Assembly: GCF_000374445.1 (NCBI RefSeq) | Contig: NZ_KB894411.1 | Coordinates: 157,852-221,851 of the forward strand | Origin: Actinokineospora enzanensis DSM 44649 | GTDB taxonomy: Bacteria > Actinomycetota > Actinomycetes > Mycobacteriales > Pseudonocardiaceae | Reading direction: 5' to 3' | DNA: 64,000 nucleotides | In this document: positions 1 through 10,072 of the stretch, one piece after another | Numbering within the stretch: position 1 is the first letter of the stretch | Layout: each line of letters opens with the position of its first letter | The notes under the pieces: model-generated | Told to the model about the DNA's origin: nothing | Database searches by the model: none | Seen by the model: only the letters and a program-made list of their open reading frames with translations | Made by a program: the position numbers and the translations under genes

Positions 1-380
1 CAGACCACGGTGTGGTTGCGCCGCAACGGATCCGCGCGCCACTGGGCGTCACACACACGGTAGGCATAGTGCCTGCGCAGGGCCGCGAAACGCGCATCGA
101 ACTCCGCGGGCACGTGACGCAGGTCAGTGATCCGCACGTCGGCGGGAAGAGCGCGGGCGACGCGCGGAAGCAGGGCGACGAGGTCTTCGTCGGCGGGCAG
201 GTCCATGTGCGCGACCTGCCCCGTGGCGTGCACACCGGCGTCCGTACGCCCGGCCACGGTCAGCCTTACCTTGCGCCGCAACACCTGCGTGAGCGTCTCC
301 TCCAACACCCCGCACACCGTGCGACGGGCGGGCTGCACCGCCCAGCCGGAGAAGTCCGTGCCGTCGTAGGAGATATCCAA
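1..380 (-). CDS. truA: tRNA pseudouridine synthase A (3' end cut by window)
   Basis: TruA isomerises uridines 38-40 in the anticodon stem-loop of many tRNAs. The visible N-terminal half contains the family opening DISYDGTDFSGW and the catalytic motif GRTDAGVHATGQ, whose Asp is the nucleophile. The gene continues past base 1. It follows rplQ, the usual actinobacterial position. The start is uncertain: between the upstream in-frame stop and the conserved N-terminus there is no ATG or GTG, only a CTG close to the rplQ stop and a TTG at 378-380. The TTG lies just beyond a strong hairpin (390-428), so I take it as the start. No clear ribosome-binding site is visible. Confidence 0.88.
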   Translation of the reverse strand, partial: MDISYDGTDFSGWAVQPARRTVCGVLEETLTQVLRRKVRLTVAGRTDAGVHATGQVAHMDLPADEDLVALLPRVARALPADVRITDLRHVPAEFDARFAALRRHYAYRVCDAQWRADPLRRNHTVV

Positions 381-389
381 CCGAACGCG

Positions 390-428
390 GACGAGCCCGC
401 CGTCCCCAAGGGGTTCGGCGGGCTCGTC
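390..428 (-). terminator. Hairpin after rplQ, before truA
   Basis: A perfect 12-bp inverted repeat (390-401 with 417-428, GACGAGCCCGCC / GGCGGGCTCGTC) encloses a loop that itself contains CCCC-AA-GGGG. It starts 18 nt after the rplQ stop and has no clear U-tract, as is common for GC-rich actinobacterial terminators. It probably terminates or attenuates the alpha operon ahead of truA. Confidence 0.7.
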
Positions 429-445
429 CGGGTGCTGCGCGGGCG

Positions 446-997
446 TCAGGACTTGTCCTCAGCCTTGTCGTCGGCCTTGTCCTCGGCCGGAGCCTCGGAA
501 ACCTCAGCGGCCTCAGCGGCCGGGGCGTCCTCGACCGCGGTCTCGTCGGCCACGGTCTCGTCGGCCACGGGCGCCTCGTCCTTCTTGGCGTCCTTGGCGA
601 ACTTGGTCTTGCGCGCGGCCTCGGCCTCGGCGGTGACCGTCTTCTCCTGGATCAGCTCGATGATCGCCATCGGGGCGTTGTCGCCCTTGCGCGGCATCGT
701 CTTGATGATCCGGGTGTAGCCACCGTTGCGGTCGCTGAAGAACGGGCCGATCTCGGTGCACAGCCGCTGCACGACGTCCTTGTCGCGGATCACCTTCATG
801 ATCTCGCGACGGTTGTGCAGGTCGCCGACCTTGGCCTTGGTGATCAGCCGCTCGGCGTACGGGCGCAGCCGCTTCGCCTTGGCCTCAGTGGTGGTGATGC
901 GACCGTGCTCGAACAGCGCGGTGGCCAGGTTGGCCAGCAGCAGCCGCTCGTGGGCCGGACCGCCGCCGAGACGGGCGCCCTTGGTTGGCGTGGGCAT
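446..997 (-). CDS. rplQ: 50S ribosomal protein L17
   Basis: L17 is a large-subunit protein near the peptide exit tunnel. The first ~120 residues are the conserved domain (opening [28 protein letters not shown] written in two blocks: [12 protein letters not shown] and [12 protein letters not shown]). The remaining ~60 residues form an Ala/Glu/Asp/Lys-rich acidic tail, which is normal for actinobacteria but absent from E. coli L17. At 183 residues it is long for that reason. The gene lies 56 nt downstream of rpoA and ends before the hairpin at 390-428. Confidence 0.97.
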   Translation of the reverse strand: MPTPTKGARLGGGPAHERLLLANLATALFEHGRITTTEAKAKRLRPYAERLITKAKVGDLHNRREIMKVIRDKDVVQRLCTEIGPFFSDRNGGYTRIIKTMPRKGDNAPMAIIELIQEKTVTAEAEAARKTKFAKDAKKDEAPVADETVADETAVEDAPAAEAAEVSEAPAEDKADDKAEDKS

Positions 998-1053
998 TCT
1001 TGCTCCTTGAGGAATTCAGCACAGGTCAGGCCGGCCCAGAGACCAGCACAGCA

Positions 1054-2103
1054 CTAGAGCTGCTCGGTCTCTGCGTAGTCCTGGCCGTCGTCGGTACCGG
1101 CGTCCGGGCTGTCGGTCCAGCTGTCCGTGGCGTAGTCGGTCGCCGCGGCGGTCGGGTCGAACCCGGGCGGGCTGTCCTTGAGGGCCAGGCCGAGCCCGAC
1201 GAGCTTCATCTTGACCTCGTCGATGGACTTCGCGCCGAAGTTGCGGATGTCCAGCAGGTCCGCCTCGCTGCGCGAGACCAGTTCGCCCACGGTGTGGATG
1301 CCCTCGCGCTTGAGGCAGTTGTACGAGCGCACGGTGAGGTCCAGGTCCTCGATCGGCATCGCGTAGGCGGCGATGGTGTCCGCCTCCTGCGGCGAGGGGC
1401 CGATCTCGATGCCCTCGGCGTCCACGTTGAGCTCGCGCGCCAGCCCGAACAGCTCGACCAGCGTCTTGCCTGCGGACGCCACCGCGTCCCGGGGCGTGAT
1501 CGACGGCTTGGTCTCCACGTCCAGGATGAGCTTGTCGAAGTCGGTGCGCTGCTCGACGCGGGTGGCCTCGACCTTGTAGGTCACCTTCAGCACCGGCGAG
1601 TAGATCGAGTCGACCGGGATACGGCCGATCTCGGCACCCGCCTGCTTGTTCTGCACCGCCGGGACGTAGCCGCGACCGCGCTCGACCACGAGCTCGATCT
1701 CCAGCTTGCCCTTGCCGTTCAGCGTGGCGATGTGCAGGTCCGGGTTGTGCACCGTGACGCCCGCGGGCGGCACGATGTCACCCGCGGTGACCTCGCCGGG
1801 ACCCTGCTTGCGCAGGTACATCGTCACCGGCTCGTCCTCCTCCGAGGAGACCACGAGCTCCTTGAGGTTGAGGATGATGTCGGTGACGTCTTCCTTGACG
1901 CCCGGCACGGTGGTGAACTCGTGCAGCACGCCGTCGATGCGGATGCTGGTCACCGAGGCGCCGGGGATCGACGACAGCAGGGTCCGCCGCAGCGAGTTGC
2001 CCAGCGTGTAGCCGAAGCCGGGCTCCAGCGGCTCGATGACGAAGCGGGAGCGGGTCTCGTTGACCGGCTCCTCGGCAAGTCCAGGACGCTGTGAGATGAG
2101 CAC
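1054..2103 (-). CDS. rpoA: DNA-directed RNA polymerase subunit alpha
   Basis: The alpha subunit nucleates RNA polymerase assembly as a dimer and contacts UP elements and activators through its C-terminal domain. The 349-residue product has the N-terminal dimerisation domain (motif [14 protein letters not shown] near residue 35). It also has the C-terminal helix-hairpin-helix domain ([16 protein letters not shown] near residue 285) and an acidic tail. It sits in the usual order rpsM-rpsK-rpsD-rpoA-rplQ, 91 nt after rpsD. Confidence 0.98.
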   Translation of the reverse strand: MLISQRPGLAEEPVNETRSRFVIEPLEPGFGYTLGNSLRRTLLSSIPGASVTSIRIDGVLHEFTTVPGVKEDVTDIILNLKELVVSSEEDEPVTMYLRKQGPGEVTAGDIVPPAGVTVHNPDLHIATLNGKGKLEIELVVERGRGYVPAVQNKQAGAEIGRIPVDSIYSPVLKVTYKVEATRVEQRTDFDKLILDVETKPSITPRDAVASAGKTLVELFGLARELNVDAEGIEIGPSPQEADTIAAYAMPIEDLDLTVRSYNCLKREGIHTVGELVSRSEADLLDIRNFGAKSIDEVKMKLVGLGLALKDSPPGFDPTAAATDYATDSWTDSPDAGTDDGQDYAETEQL

Positions 2104-2194
2104 TTCTTGGTTCTTCCTTCCCGTTGGCGCCCGCTATTTGACGCCGGTCGTGACTGGGAAGCGGGCGGCGGTGGCCGCCGCCCGCCGACGTCGT

Positions 2195-2800
2195 TTACTT
2201 CGAGTAGAACTCGACGATGAGCTGCTCCTGCACCGGCACGTCGATCTGGGCGCGCTCGGGCAGCTGGTGCACCAGCACGCGCAGGTTCGACGGGACGACC
2301 TGGAGCCAGCCGGGGATCGGCCGGTCGCCGAAGGACTCCTTGGCGGCCACGAACGGCAGCGTCGGCAGCGACTTGGGTCGCACGTCGATGATGTCGAACT
2401 TGGACACCTGGAAGCTCGGGATGTTGACCTTCCGGCCGTTCACGATGAAGTGACCGTGGCTGACCAGCTGGCGGGCCTGGCGGCGCGTGCGGGCGAGCCC
2501 GGCGCGGTAGACCACGTTGTCCAGCCGGGACTCCAGCAGCTGCAGCAGGACCTCGCCGGTCTTGCCGGTGCGGCGCGCGGCCTCCTCGTAGTAGCGGCGG
2601 AACTGCCGCTCCAGGACGCCGTAGGTGTAGCGGGCCTTCTGCTTCTCCTGAAGCTGGTTCAGGTACTCGCTCTCCTTGACCCGACCGCGGCCGTGCTGGC
2701 CGGGCGGGTAGGGACGGCGCTCGAAGGCCTGGTCGCCGCCGACCAGGTCGACCTTGAGGCGACGCGAGATACGGGTCGCGGGCCCGGTGTAACGTGCCAT
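2195..2800 (-). CDS. rpsD: 30S ribosomal protein S4
   Basis: S4 is a primary 16S rRNA-binding protein that helps decoding fidelity. The 201-residue product begins [19 protein letters not shown] and contains the S4 RNA-binding domain (residues ~90-155, [20 protein letters not shown]). It lacks the zinc-type N-terminal cysteines, so it is the C-minus form. The gene lies 23 nt after rpsK. Confidence 0.97.
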   Translation of the reverse strand: MARYTGPATRISRRLKVDLVGGDQAFERRPYPPGQHGRGRVKESEYLNQLQEKQKARYTYGVLERQFRRYYEEAARRTGKTGEVLLQLLESRLDNVVYRAGLARTRRQARQLVSHGHFIVNGRKVNIPSFQVSKFDIIDVRPKSLPTLPFVAAKESFGDRPIPGWLQVVPSNLRVLVHQLPERAQIDVPVQEQLIVEFYSK

Positions 2801-2823
2801 GACTTAGCTGTCCTCCCCGTTCC

Positions 2824-3231
2824 TCAGACCCGGCGCCGCTTGGGCGGGCGGCAACCGTTGTGCGGCTGCGGGGTCACGTCCTGGATGGAACCGACCTCAA
2901 GACCCGCCGCCTGCAGCGAGCGGATCGCGGTCTCCCGACCGGAACCCGGGCCCTTGACGAACACGTCGACCTTCTTCATGCCGTGTTCGGCGGCCTTGCG
3001 GGCGGCGTTCTCGGCCGCCATCTGCGCGGCGAACGGGGTGGACTTGCGCGACCCCTTGAAGCCGACGTGGCCGGAGGAGGCCCACGCGATCACGGCGCCG
3101 GTCGGGTCGGTGATCGAGACGATGGTGTTGTTGAACGTGCTCTTGATGTGAGCATGTCCGTGCGAGATGTTCTTCTTTTCCTTGCGCCGGACCTTCTTGA
3201 CTCCGGCGCCGGTACGGGACTTCGGTGGCAT
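2824..3231 (-). CDS. rpsK: 30S ribosomal protein S11
   Basis: S11 lies on the 30S platform and contacts the mRNA/E-site region. The 135-residue protein has the basic N-terminal tail ([18 protein letters not shown]) and the conserved C-terminal [15 protein letters not shown]. It is separated from rpsM by 194 nt, an unusually long gap in this otherwise tight operon. I see no gene in that gap. Confidence 0.97.
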   Translation of the reverse strand: MPPKSRTGAGVKKVRRKEKKNISHGHAHIKSTFNNTIVSITDPTGAVIAWASSGHVGFKGSRKSTPFAAQMAAENAARKAAEHGMKKVDVFVKGPGSGRETAIRSLQAAGLEVGSIQDVTPQPHNGCRPPKRRRV

Positions 3232-3425
3232 GTCTGCGGGTTTCTCCTAGCTGGAGCGCGAGGTGGTGATCTCAGGAGCTGCGTTGCGGATGACTGATCC
3301 GGCGTCCGTGTAGAGCTCGCGCAGTGCGGCCGGGCGGGCGCACTTGGGCGCGACGGTGAGGGCCATGAAGGCCCGGTTCCGACGCCGTTGGGGAACGACG
3401 GCGACCACGGTCTCGCAGCTCTTGG

Positions 3426-3806
3426 TCACTTCTTTCCGGCCTTCTTCTTGCCTGCGACCGTCTTCTTCGGGCCCTTGCGGGTACGGGCGTTGGTCTTGGT
3501 CCGCTGACCGCGGACGGGCAGACCGCGGCGCCACCGCAGGCCCTCGTAGCAGCCGATCTCGATCTTCCGGCGAATGTCGGCCTGCACCTCGCGGCGGAGG
3601 TCACCCTCGACCTTGAAGTTGTTCTCGATGTAGTCCCGGAGCCGGACCACGTCGTCATCGGACAGGTCCTTGGCCCGCAGGTCCGGGCTGATCCCGGTGG
3701 CGGCCAGCAGCTCCTTGGAGCGGGTCCGGCCGATACCGAAGATGTACGTCAGCGCGATCTCCATCCGCTTCTCGCGGGGGAGGTCTACGCCTGCGACACG
3801 TGCCAT
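3426..3806 (-). CDS. rpsM: 30S ribosomal protein S13
   Basis: S13 sits in the head of the small subunit and bridges to the 50S subunit. The start at 3806 gives [14 protein letters not shown], the conserved opening, and is preceded by a GAGGAG ribosome-binding site. A longer reading from 3854 is possible but lacks conservation. The protein has 126 residues: helix-two-turn-helix core, the motif [19 protein letters not shown] and a Lys-rich tail. It is 176 nt downstream of rpmJ. Confidence 0.97.
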   Translation of the reverse strand: MARVAGVDLPREKRMEIALTYIFGIGRTRSKELLAATGISPDLRAKDLSDDDVVRLRDYIENNFKVEGDLRREVQADIRRKIEIGCYEGLRWRRGLPVRGQRTKTNARTRKGPKKTVAGKKKAGKK

Positions 3807-3982
3807 TGCGGCGGTATCTCCTCTTGGTTTCGCCCAGGTCTGCTCCCGCGCCACCCCGGGCGGATACCCGGGCCCCGGCCTGGTCCGGGGGTGTGGTCGG
3901 GCCCAGATGGCCCGACAGGCTGCGGGAGGTCCTCTTGCCTTGCTGTCGCGTAGCTCGGCGAACGGCTAGGTGGTGCGGCTGC

Positions 3983-4096
3983 TCAGCCCTGGCGCTGCTT
4001 GTGGCGCAGGTTCTCGCAGATCACCATGACCCGCCCGTGACGGCGGATCACCTTGCACTTGTCGCAGATCTTCTTGACGCTCGGGTTGACCTTCAC
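3983..4096 (-). CDS. rpmJ: 50S ribosomal protein L36
   Basis: This 37-residue protein reads [20 protein letters not shown] and ends with RHKQRQG. It starts at a GTG (4094-4096). It is the zinc-binding (C+) form: Cys at residues 11, 14 and 27 with a His near residue 32. L36 binds 23S rRNA near the peptidyl-transferase region. The position between infA and rpsM is the standard one. Confidence 0.95.
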   Translation of the reverse strand: MKVNPSVKKICDKCKVIRRHGRVMVICENLRHKQRQG

Positions 4097-4186
4097 GTCT
4101 GTCTTCTCCTGCTATTCGGCCGCGTGCCGCCACCGGGGGGCGGCGACACCAGTAGTGGCGCCCGGCGGGTGAACCCGCCGGGTGGG

Positions 4187-4408
4187 TCACTTGTAGCGGT
4201 AGACGATGCGGCCGCGGGACAGGTCGTAGGGCGACAGCTCTACGACGACCCGGTCCTCGGGCAGGATGCGGATGTAGTGCTGCCGCATCTTGCCGCTGAT
4301 GTGTGCCAGGACCTTGTGGCCGTTCTCCAACTCGACGCTGAACATCGCGTTGGGAAGTGGCTCGACCACGCGGCCTTCGACCTCGATGGCCCCGTCCTTC
4401 TTGCCCAT
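4187..4408 (-). CDS. infA: Translation initiation factor IF-1
   Basis: IF-1 binds the 30S A site during initiation. The start at 4408 gives a 73-residue protein opening [20 protein letters not shown], a single S1-type OB fold with the conserved [15 protein letters not shown] end. A longer in-frame reading from 4507 is rejected because its extra 33 residues are unlike the family. The gene is first in the infA-rpmJ-rpsM-rpsK-rpsD-rpoA-rplQ unit and has its own promoter at 4559-4588. Confidence 0.97.
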   Translation of the reverse strand: MGKKDGAIEVEGRVVEPLPNAMFSVELENGHKVLAHISGKMRQHYIRILPEDRVVVELSPYDLSRGRIVYRYK

Positions 4409-4558
4409 GTCCTCCGCGTTTCGTGACGTATGTGGGTGTGGCTTCGGCTTGTCCTGCACGCCCGCCGGGCACGCGGCACGGCGACAGGTTCGCTTACCGA
4501 GCGACACACCCAGACTTGATCAGGCGGAAATTGGCGCTGCTGACAGCACCAGCCATCG

Positions 4559-4588
4559 AGTGTACGCTCCCGCGCGAGGTGCACCCAA
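4559..4588 (-). promoter_or_regulatory. Candidate vegetative promoter of infA/alpha operon
   Basis: On the minus strand a -35 element TTGGGT (4583-4588) is followed, after 18 nt, by a -10 element TACACT (4559-4564). Both fit the principal-sigma consensus. Transcription would start near 4552 and give a leader of about 145 nt before infA. The site lies in the 263-nt gap after map. Confidence 0.55.
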
Positions 4589-4671
4589 ATCGGGGTCGCC
4601 CTGGGCGCAAGTCCCTCGGTCGGGTGAGATTCTCGACCGCGCCGGTTCACCCGGACAGCGGACCTACCGGA

Positions 4672-5499
4672 TCATTCCGGGGCGGTGAGCACCCACGGAC
4701 CGTCATCGGTGACCGCGACGGTGTGTTCCCAGTGCGCGGCGCGCGAGCCGTCGGCGGTGACGACCGTCCAGCCGTCCTCCAGCTCCACGGTCTCCTCGGT
4801 GCCCAGCGTCAGCATGGGCTCGATGGCGATGGCCATCCCGGTGCGCAGCCGCGGGCCCTTGCCCGGCTTGCCGTAGTTCGGCAGGAACGGGTCCATGTGC
4901 ATCGAGCTGCCGATGCCGTGGCCGCCGTACTCGCGGACGATGCCGTAGGCGCGCCCGTGCGCGCGCTCGGAGGTGTGCACCGAGGTCTCGATGGCGTGCG
5001 AGATGTCGGTGAGCCGGGCCCCCGGCGCGACCGCCTTGATACCCGCCTCCATGGCCGCCCTGGTGGCGTCGGACAGCGCCTGCTCGGCGTCGGTCACCGA
5101 GCCGACGTACAGCGTGACCGCGGAGTCGCCGTGCCAGTCGTCCAGGATGGCGCCGCAGTCGACCGAGATCAGGTCGCCGTCGGCCAGCACCTGGGTGCGC
5201 GCCGGGATGCCGTGCACGATCTGCTCGTTCACCGAGGCGCAGATGCTGGCCGGGAAGCCGTGGTAGCCCTTGAACGAGGGCACCGCGCCCGCGTCCCGGA
5301 TGGTCTGCTCGGCGATCTCGTCCAGCTCCGCCGTGCTGATGCCCGCGCGGGCCGCCGCGGCGACGTTGCCGAGCGCGCGGGCCACCACCAGGCCTGCGGC
5401 ACGCATGGCCGCCAGCTGGGCGGGCGTCTTGATCTCGATCATGCGCGCGCGCCAAGAGGCCAGGGCGAGCCGGAGTCCGCCGAGCAGACCACCGCTCAC
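4672..5499 (-). CDS. map: Type I methionine aminopeptidase
   Basis: It removes the initiator Met from nascent proteins. Metal-ligand motifs are visible: the first Asp in [18 protein letters not shown], then [23 protein letters not shown], and Glu in AIEPMLTLG. The gene begins with a GTG overlapping the adk stop by 4 nt (GTGA), giving 275 residues. An internal ATG at 5442 ([13 protein letters not shown]) gives the shorter 256-residue classical enzyme. Codon use between the two starts looks coding, and neither start has a strong ribosome-binding site, so the longer form is a mild preference. It is the last gene of secY-adk-map. Confidence 0.93.
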   Translation of the reverse strand: MSGGLLGGLRLALASWRARMIEIKTPAQLAAMRAAGLVVARALGNVAAAARAGISTAELDEIAEQTIRDAGAVPSFKGYHGFPASICASVNEQIVHGIPARTQVLADGDLISVDCGAILDDWHGDSAVTLYVGSVTDAEQALSDATRAAMEAGIKAVAPGARLTDISHAIETSVHTSERAHGRAYGIVREYGGHGIGSSMHMDPFLPNYGKPGKGPRLRTGMAIAIEPMLTLGTEETVELEDGWTVVTADGSRAAHWEHTVAVTDDGPWVLTAPE

Positions 5500-6050
5500 G
5501 ACCGGTCGCGCAGCGCGGCGAGCACCCGTGCGGTGATGTCGTCGACCCCGCCGACCGCGTCCACGGTGATCAGCAGGTCGGCGTAGTAGTCCAGCAGCGG
5601 GGCGGTCTCCGTGCGGTAGACCTCCTGGCGGTGCCGGATGACCGACTCGTTGTCGTCGTCCCGGCCGCGGGCCAGCAGCCGCTCGACCACCACGTCCTCG
5701 TCGATCTTGAACTCGACCACCGCGTCCAGCTTGGTCTCGGCGGTGCTGAGCAGCTTGCCCAGCACCTCCGCCTGGCCCACGTTGCGCGGGAAGCCGTCGA
5801 GCAGGAAGCCGCCGCGGGCGTCCGCCTCCTCCAGCCGGGTGCGCACCATCTCGTTGGTGACCTCGTCCGGCACCAGCTTGCCCTCGTCGAGGTAGCGCTT
5901 GACGTCCTGACCGAGCTCCGTGCTGTTCGCGATGTGCGCCCGGAAAAGGTCACCGGTGGAGATGTGCGGGACGCCGAGCTCCCGGCTCAGCGCCGTCGCC
6001 TGGGTGCCCTTACCCGCTCCGGGCGGTCCGACGAGAACAACACGCGTCAC
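5496..6050 (-). CDS. adk: Adenylate kinase
   Basis: It catalyses ATP + AMP <-> 2 ADP. The P-loop [11 protein letters not shown] is at residues 8-18, followed by the AMP-binding GDLFRAH and [13 protein letters not shown] segments. At 184 residues it is the short form without the zinc-type LID insertion. Start and stop overlap secY and map by 4 nt each, so the three are translationally coupled. Confidence 0.97.
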   Translation of the reverse strand: MTRVVLVGPPGAGKGTQATALSRELGVPHISTGDLFRAHIANSTELGQDVKRYLDEGKLVPDEVTNEMVRTRLEEADARGGFLLDGFPRNVGQAEVLGKLLSTAETKLDAVVEFKIDEDVVVERLLARGRDDDNESVIRHRQEVYRTETAPLLDYYADLLITVDAVGGVDDITARVLAALRDRS

Positions 6051-7348
6051 TTCAGGAACCCTTCGTAGTTGCGCTGCATCAACTGGCTCTCGATCTGCTT
6101 CACGGTGTCGAGGCCCACGCCGACCATGATGAGGACGGCGGTGCCGCCGAACGGGAAGTTCTGGTTCTGTCCCTGGCCGGTGAGCTCCAGGAAGAAGTTC
6201 GGCAGGACCGCGATGATGCCCAGGTAGAGCGAGCCGGGCAGGGTGATGCGGCCCAGGACGAAGCTCAGGTACTCCGAGGTCGGCCGCCCCGGGCGGATAC
6301 CCGGGATGAAGCCGCCGAACTTCCGCATCTCGTCAGCACGCTCGTTCACGTTGAACGTGATGGTGATGTAGAAGTACGTGAAGAAGATGATCAGAGCGAA
6401 GTAGATCGCGATGTGGATCGGGCTCGACTGGTTGACGATGTGGTCGGAGATGAAGCGCTGCCACCCGGAGGTGCCGGTGCCGACCAGCCGGGAGATCAGG
6501 TCCGGCAGGTAGAGCAGCGACGAGGCGAAGATGACCGGGATGACGCCCGCCTGGTTGACCTTCAGCGGCAGGTAGGTCGAGGTGCCGCCGTACATCCGGC
6601 GGCCGATCATGCGCTTGGCGTACTGCACCGGGATGCGGCGCTGGCCCTGCTCGATGAACACCACGCTGGCGATGATCAGCAGGCCGAACACGCAGACCAC
6701 GGTGAAGACCATCGCGCCGTTGCCGGAGAAGATGGCCGCGCCCTCGCCCGGGATGCGGGCGGCGATGTTGACGAACATCAGCAGCGACATGCCGTTGCCG
6801 ATCCCGCGCTCGGTGATCAGCTCACCGAACCACATGATCAGCGCGGTGCCCGCGGTCATCGTGATCACCACGACGGCCAGCTTGAACACGTTGCTGTCCG
6901 GGATGATGTCGTCCTGGCAGCCGCCGAAGAGCTGGCCGCGGTCGGCCATCGCCACGATGCCGGTGGCCTGCAGGACGGCCAGCGCGATCGTCAGGTAGCG
7001 CGTGTACTGGGTGAGCTTGCCCTGACCCGCCTGGCCTTCCTTCTTCAGCTGCTCGAACCGCGGGATGACCACCGTCAGCAGCTGGATGATGATGCTCGCG
7101 GTGATGTAGGGCATGATCCCCAGCGCGAACACCGACAGCTGCAGCAACGCACCGCCGCTGAACAGGTTGAGCAGGCCGTAGACGCCACCTTCGTCGACGT
7201 CGGCCAGGCATTTCTGCACGTTCGGGTAGGACACACCGGGCGAGGGCAGCAACGCGCCGACCCGGTAGACCACGATGATCCCGAGGGTGAACAGGATCTT
7301 GCGGCGCAAGTCCGGCGTCGCGAGAGCCGAGCGGAAGGCGCTGAGCAC
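6047..7348 (-). CDS. secY: Protein translocase subunit SecY
   Basis: SecY is the channel of the Sec translocon in the cytoplasmic membrane. The 433-residue sequence shows ten hydrophobic segments, an N-terminal amphipathic opening ([20 protein letters not shown]) and the cytoplasmic-loop pattern [15 protein letters not shown]. It is separated from rplO by 443 nt that carry the rplO terminator and a candidate promoter, so secY-adk-map is probably an independent transcription unit. Confidence 0.97.
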   Translation of the reverse strand: MLSAFRSALATPDLRRKILFTLGIIVVYRVGALLPSPGVSYPNVQKCLADVDEGGVYGLLNLFSGGALLQLSVFALGIMPYITASIIIQLLTVVIPRFEQLKKEGQAGQGKLTQYTRYLTIALAVLQATGIVAMADRGQLFGGCQDDIIPDSNVFKLAVVVITMTAGTALIMWFGELITERGIGNGMSLLMFVNIAARIPGEGAAIFSGNGAMVFTVVCVFGLLIIASVVFIEQGQRRIPVQYAKRMIGRRMYGGTSTYLPLKVNQAGVIPVIFASSLLYLPDLISRLVGTGTSGWQRFISDHIVNQSSPIHIAIYFALIIFFTYFYITITFNVNERADEMRKFGGFIPGIRPGRPTSEYLSFVLGRITLPGSLYLGIIAVLPNFFLELTGQGQNQNFPFGGTAVLIMVGVGLDTVKQIESQLMQRNYEGFLK

Positions 7349-7490
7349 GCAAGAACCTCCTCGGCGTCACCGGCAGCTCGTTACCGGTGAACGGCTTGAC
7401 CCGGCTTGTCGCCGGCGGGTACAGGGCCCGACCCGCCGAGTACCGGCAGGCCAGGAGCGCTCCGGGGCCCAACCCCGCAGCGTGCGACCG

Positions 7491-7518
7491 ACTCTAACAG
7501 CACGCGGGACCGGTTCAG
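7491..7518 (-). promoter_or_regulatory. Candidate promoter of secY-adk-map
   Basis: Minus strand: -35 CTGAAC (7513-7518), 16-nt spacer, -10 TAGAGT (7491-7496). Transcription would begin about 135 nt upstream of secY. The rest of the 443-nt gap (7349-7791) contains a relatively AT-rich stretch at 7560-7700 in which I recognise no gene. Confidence 0.4.
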
Positions 7519-7746
7519 CACCCCGAGGGGCGCACAAGAGCCGAGGCCACCCCGTGGTTGGCCGTGATGTCGCTTACAAAACGTGTATTCCGGGAAATCA
7601 CCAGATCTACCAGGCGGTAAGTTCACCGGTTTCTCACACGCTCGACCGGTTCGGACCCGACTCGCACCAACAGACGATCGCCACTTACGAGTTGGGAAAC
7701 CGGCAAAGCACCATCGGTCGGTTCGTCGCCATCCGCGAAAGCAGCG

Positions 7747-7777
7747 GGGCCGGGCACGCAATGCGTGTCCGGCCCCG
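7747..7777 (-). terminator. rplO terminator hairpin
   Basis: A 14-bp stem (7747-7760 with 7764-7777, one G-T pair) with an AAT loop begins 14 nt downstream of the rplO stop. It closes the S10/spc transcript. Confidence 0.75.
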
Positions 7778-7791
7778 TCGCGCACAACGAC

Positions 7792-8235
7792 TCAGACGGT
7801 GGAGGCAGTGCCCCCGGCCGCGGTGAGCTTCTCCGTCGCGGAGGCGGAGAACTTGTCCGCGGTGACGTCCAGCTTGACGCCGTTCAGGTCGCCGTCGCCG
7901 AGGACCTTGACCAGCGAGCCCTTGCGGACCAGCCCGGCCGCGACCAGGTCGGCGATGCCGACCTTGCCGCCGTCCGGGAACGCGGTGGCCACGTCGCCGA
8001 CGTTGACGACCTGGTACTCGACCCGGAAGCGGTTCTTGAAGCCCTTGAGCTTCGGCAGCCGCATCTGGATGGGCATCTGGCCACCCTCGAAGCGCGCGGG
8101 GACGTTCTTGCGCGCCTTGGTGCCCTTGGTGCCCCGGCCTGCGGTCTTGCCCTTGGAGCCCTCACCGCGACCCACACGGGTCTTCTCGGTCTTGGCACCC
8201 GGGGCTGGCCGCAGGTGGTGGATCTTGATAGCCAT
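7792..8235 (-). CDS. rplO: 50S ribosomal protein L15
   Basis: L15 is a late-assembly 23S rRNA-binding protein. The 147-residue product starts [20 protein letters not shown] and has the Gly/Arg/Lys-rich extended N-terminal half ([17 protein letters not shown]). Its ATG shares one base with the rpmD stop. It is the final gene of the spc cluster and is followed by a strong hairpin. Confidence 0.97.
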   Translation of the reverse strand: MAIKIHHLRPAPGAKTEKTRVGRGEGSKGKTAGRGTKGTKARKNVPARFEGGQMPIQMRLPKLKGFKNRFRVEYQVVNVGDVATAFPDGGKVGIADLVAAGLVRKGSLVKVLGDGDLNGVKLDVTADKFSASATEKLTAAGGTASTV

Positions 8236-8420
8236 CAGTCCTCGACCTCCTCGACGGTCACGAGGTGGCGAACGGTGTGGATCAGGCCGCGCACCTCGGG
8301 CGTGTCGTCGCGCACCGTGGTCTGGCGGATCTTGCGCAGGCCGAGGGTGCGCAGCGACTCGCGGTGGTTGCGCTTGGTGCCGATCTCACTGCGGACCTGG
8401 GTGACCTTGAGCTTGGCCAT
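8235..8420 (-). CDS. rpmD: 50S ribosomal protein L30
   Basis: The 61-residue protein [20 protein letters not shown] is a small large-subunit protein with the ferredoxin-like L30 fold. I place the start at the ATG at 8420. An in-frame GTG at 8426 overlaps the rpsE stop and would add two residues, so coupled initiation there is also possible. Confidence 0.94.
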   Translation of the reverse strand: MAKLKVTQVRSEIGTKRNHRESLRTLGLRKIRQTTVRDDTPEVRGLIHTVRHLVTVEEVED

Positions 8421-8422
8421 GG

Positions 8423-9085
8423 TCACACCCCCGTCCCGGCGGTGGCCGCGGCGGCACGGGCCCGCAGCATGCCCGCGGGAGCCACGTCCTCCAGCGGCAG
8501 GCCGCGGCGGGCCGCGACCTCCTCCGGACGCTGCAGGCCACGCAGGGCCGCCATGGTCGCGTGCACGATGTTGATGGCGTTGTCGCTACCCAGCGACTTC
8601 GACAGCACGTCGTGCACGCCCGCGCACTCCAGCACGGCGCGGACCGGGCCACCGGCGATGACGCCGGTACCGGCGCTGGCCGGGCGCAGGAGCACCACAC
8701 CGGCCGCCTTCTCGCCCTGGATCGGGTGCGGGATGGTGCCGCCGATGCGCGGGACGCGGAAGAAGTTCTTCTTCGCCTCCTCGACGCCCTTCGCGATCGC
8801 GGCGGGCACCTCCTTGGCCTTGCCGTAGCCGACGCCGACCATGCCGTCGCCGTCGCCGACCACGACCAGGGCGGTGAAGCTGAAGCGACGACCGCCCTTC
8901 ACGACCTTGGCGACGCGGTTGATCGCCACGACCTTCTCGATGTGCGGCGTCTTCTCAGCCGCAGCGCCGCCACGACCGCCGCCATCGCGCCGGTCCCGAC
9001 GGTCGCGGCGCTCGCCGCGCTCGTTCCCGCCCTGACCGCCTCCGGGGCCGCCCTGGCCGCCGAACTGCCGCGTACGTCCCGGCAT
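8423..9085 (-). CDS. rpsE: 30S ribosomal protein S5
   Basis: S5 contributes to mRNA helicase activity and decoding fidelity. The 220-residue product has an Arg/Gly/Asp-rich N-terminal extension of ~45 residues typical of actinobacteria. It is followed by the double-stranded RNA-binding domain ([21 protein letters not shown] in two parts: [13 protein letters not shown] and [17 protein letters not shown]) and the S5 C-terminal domain. It lies 31 nt after rplR. Confidence 0.97.
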   Translation of the reverse strand: MPGRTRQFGGQGGPGGGQGGNERGERRDRRDRRDGGGRGGAAAEKTPHIEKVVAINRVAKVVKGGRRFSFTALVVVGDGDGMVGVGYGKAKEVPAAIAKGVEEAKKNFFRVPRIGGTIPHPIQGEKAAGVVLLRPASAGTGVIAGGPVRAVLECAGVHDVLSKSLGSDNAINIVHATMAALRGLQRPEEVAARRGLPLEDVAPAGMLRARAAAATAGTGV

Positions 9086-9116
9086 CAGGCGTTCCTTCCC
9101 TTGGTGTAGCTCGACA

Positions 9117-9518
9117 TCAGAACTCCAGCCCGGCTTCGCGGGCCGAGTCGGCCAGCGACGCGATCCGGCCGGTGTACTTGTTGCCGCCGCGGTCGAACAC
9201 GACCTTGGCGATCCCGGCGTCCTTGGCGCGGGCGGCGAGCAGCGCGCCCACCTTGGCCGCGCGGGCCTTCTTGTCGCCCTCGACCGCGCGGACGTCGGCC
9301 TCCAGGCTCGACGCGCTGGTCAGGGTGTGACCGGCGAGGTCGTCGACGATCTGCGCGGTGATGTGCCGCGCGGACCGGTGCACGACCAGACGGGGCCGCT
9401 CGACGGTCCCGGCGACCTTCTTGCGGAGCCGGAAGTGCCTGCGGGCCTTGGCGACGCGGCGGCGGGTGGAGATGTCCTCGCCCACCGGCTTGCGCTTGGT
9501 GACAGTGCTCTCGCTCAT
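9117..9518 (-). CDS. rplR: 50S ribosomal protein L18
   Basis: L18 binds 5S rRNA with L5 and L25. The start at ATG 9518 gives [20 protein letters not shown], 133 residues. A GTG at 9524 overlapping the rplF stop would add two residues. The C-terminal motif [28 protein letters not shown] (in blocks [13 protein letters not shown] and [13 protein letters not shown]) is diagnostic. Confidence 0.96.
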   Translation of the reverse strand: MSESTVTKRKPVGEDISTRRRVAKARRHFRLRKKVAGTVERPRLVVHRSARHITAQIVDDLAGHTLTSASSLEADVRAVEGDKKARAAKVGALLAARAKDAGIAKVVFDRGGNKYTGRIASLADSAREAGLEF

Positions 9519-9520
9519 GA

Positions 9521-10060
9521 TCACTTACCCGTCTTTCCGACCTTGCGGCGGATCTTCTCGCCCGCGTACCGCACACCCTTGCCCTTGTACGGGTCGGGCT
9601 TGCGCAGCTTGCGGATGTTGGCCGCGACCTCGCCGACCCGCTGCTTGTCGATGCCCGCGACGGAGAACTTGGTCGGGCTCTCCACCGCGAAGGTGATGCC
9701 CTCCGGGGCGGCCACCTTCACCGGGTGGCTGTAGCCGAGCGCGAACTCCAGGTCCGAGCCCTTGGCCACGACGCGGTAACCGACGCCGTGGATCTCCATC
9801 TTCTTCTCGTAGCCAGCGGTGACGCCGACCACGATGTTGTTGACCAGCGACCGGGTGAGCCCGTGCAGGGCCCGGTTCTGGCGCTCGTCGTTCGGCCGGG
9901 TCACCTGCAGCGTGCCGTCCTCGGCCCGCTCGACGGTGATCGGCTCGGACACCTTCAGCGCCAGCGTGCCCTTGGGCCCCTTGACGCTGATGTCCTGGCC
10001 TTCGATGGTGACGTCCACCCCGGACGGAACGGGGATCGGAAGCCTTCCGATGCGCGACAT
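9521..10060 (-). CDS. rplF: 50S ribosomal protein L6
   Basis: L6 lies near the GTPase centre. The 179-residue product starts [19 protein letters not shown], has two L6 repeats, and ends with the signature [19 protein letters not shown]. It is 12 nt after rpsH. Confidence 0.97.
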   Translation of the reverse strand: MSRIGRLPIPVPSGVDVTIEGQDISVKGPKGTLALKVSEPITVERAEDGTLQVTRPNDERQNRALHGLTRSLVNNIVVGVTAGYEKKMEIHGVGYRVVAKGSDLEFALGYSHPVKVAAPEGITFAVESPTKFSVAGIDKQRVGEVAANIRKLRKPDPYKGKGVRYAGEKIRRKVGKTGK

Positions 10061-10072
10061 GCTCGTTCCCCC

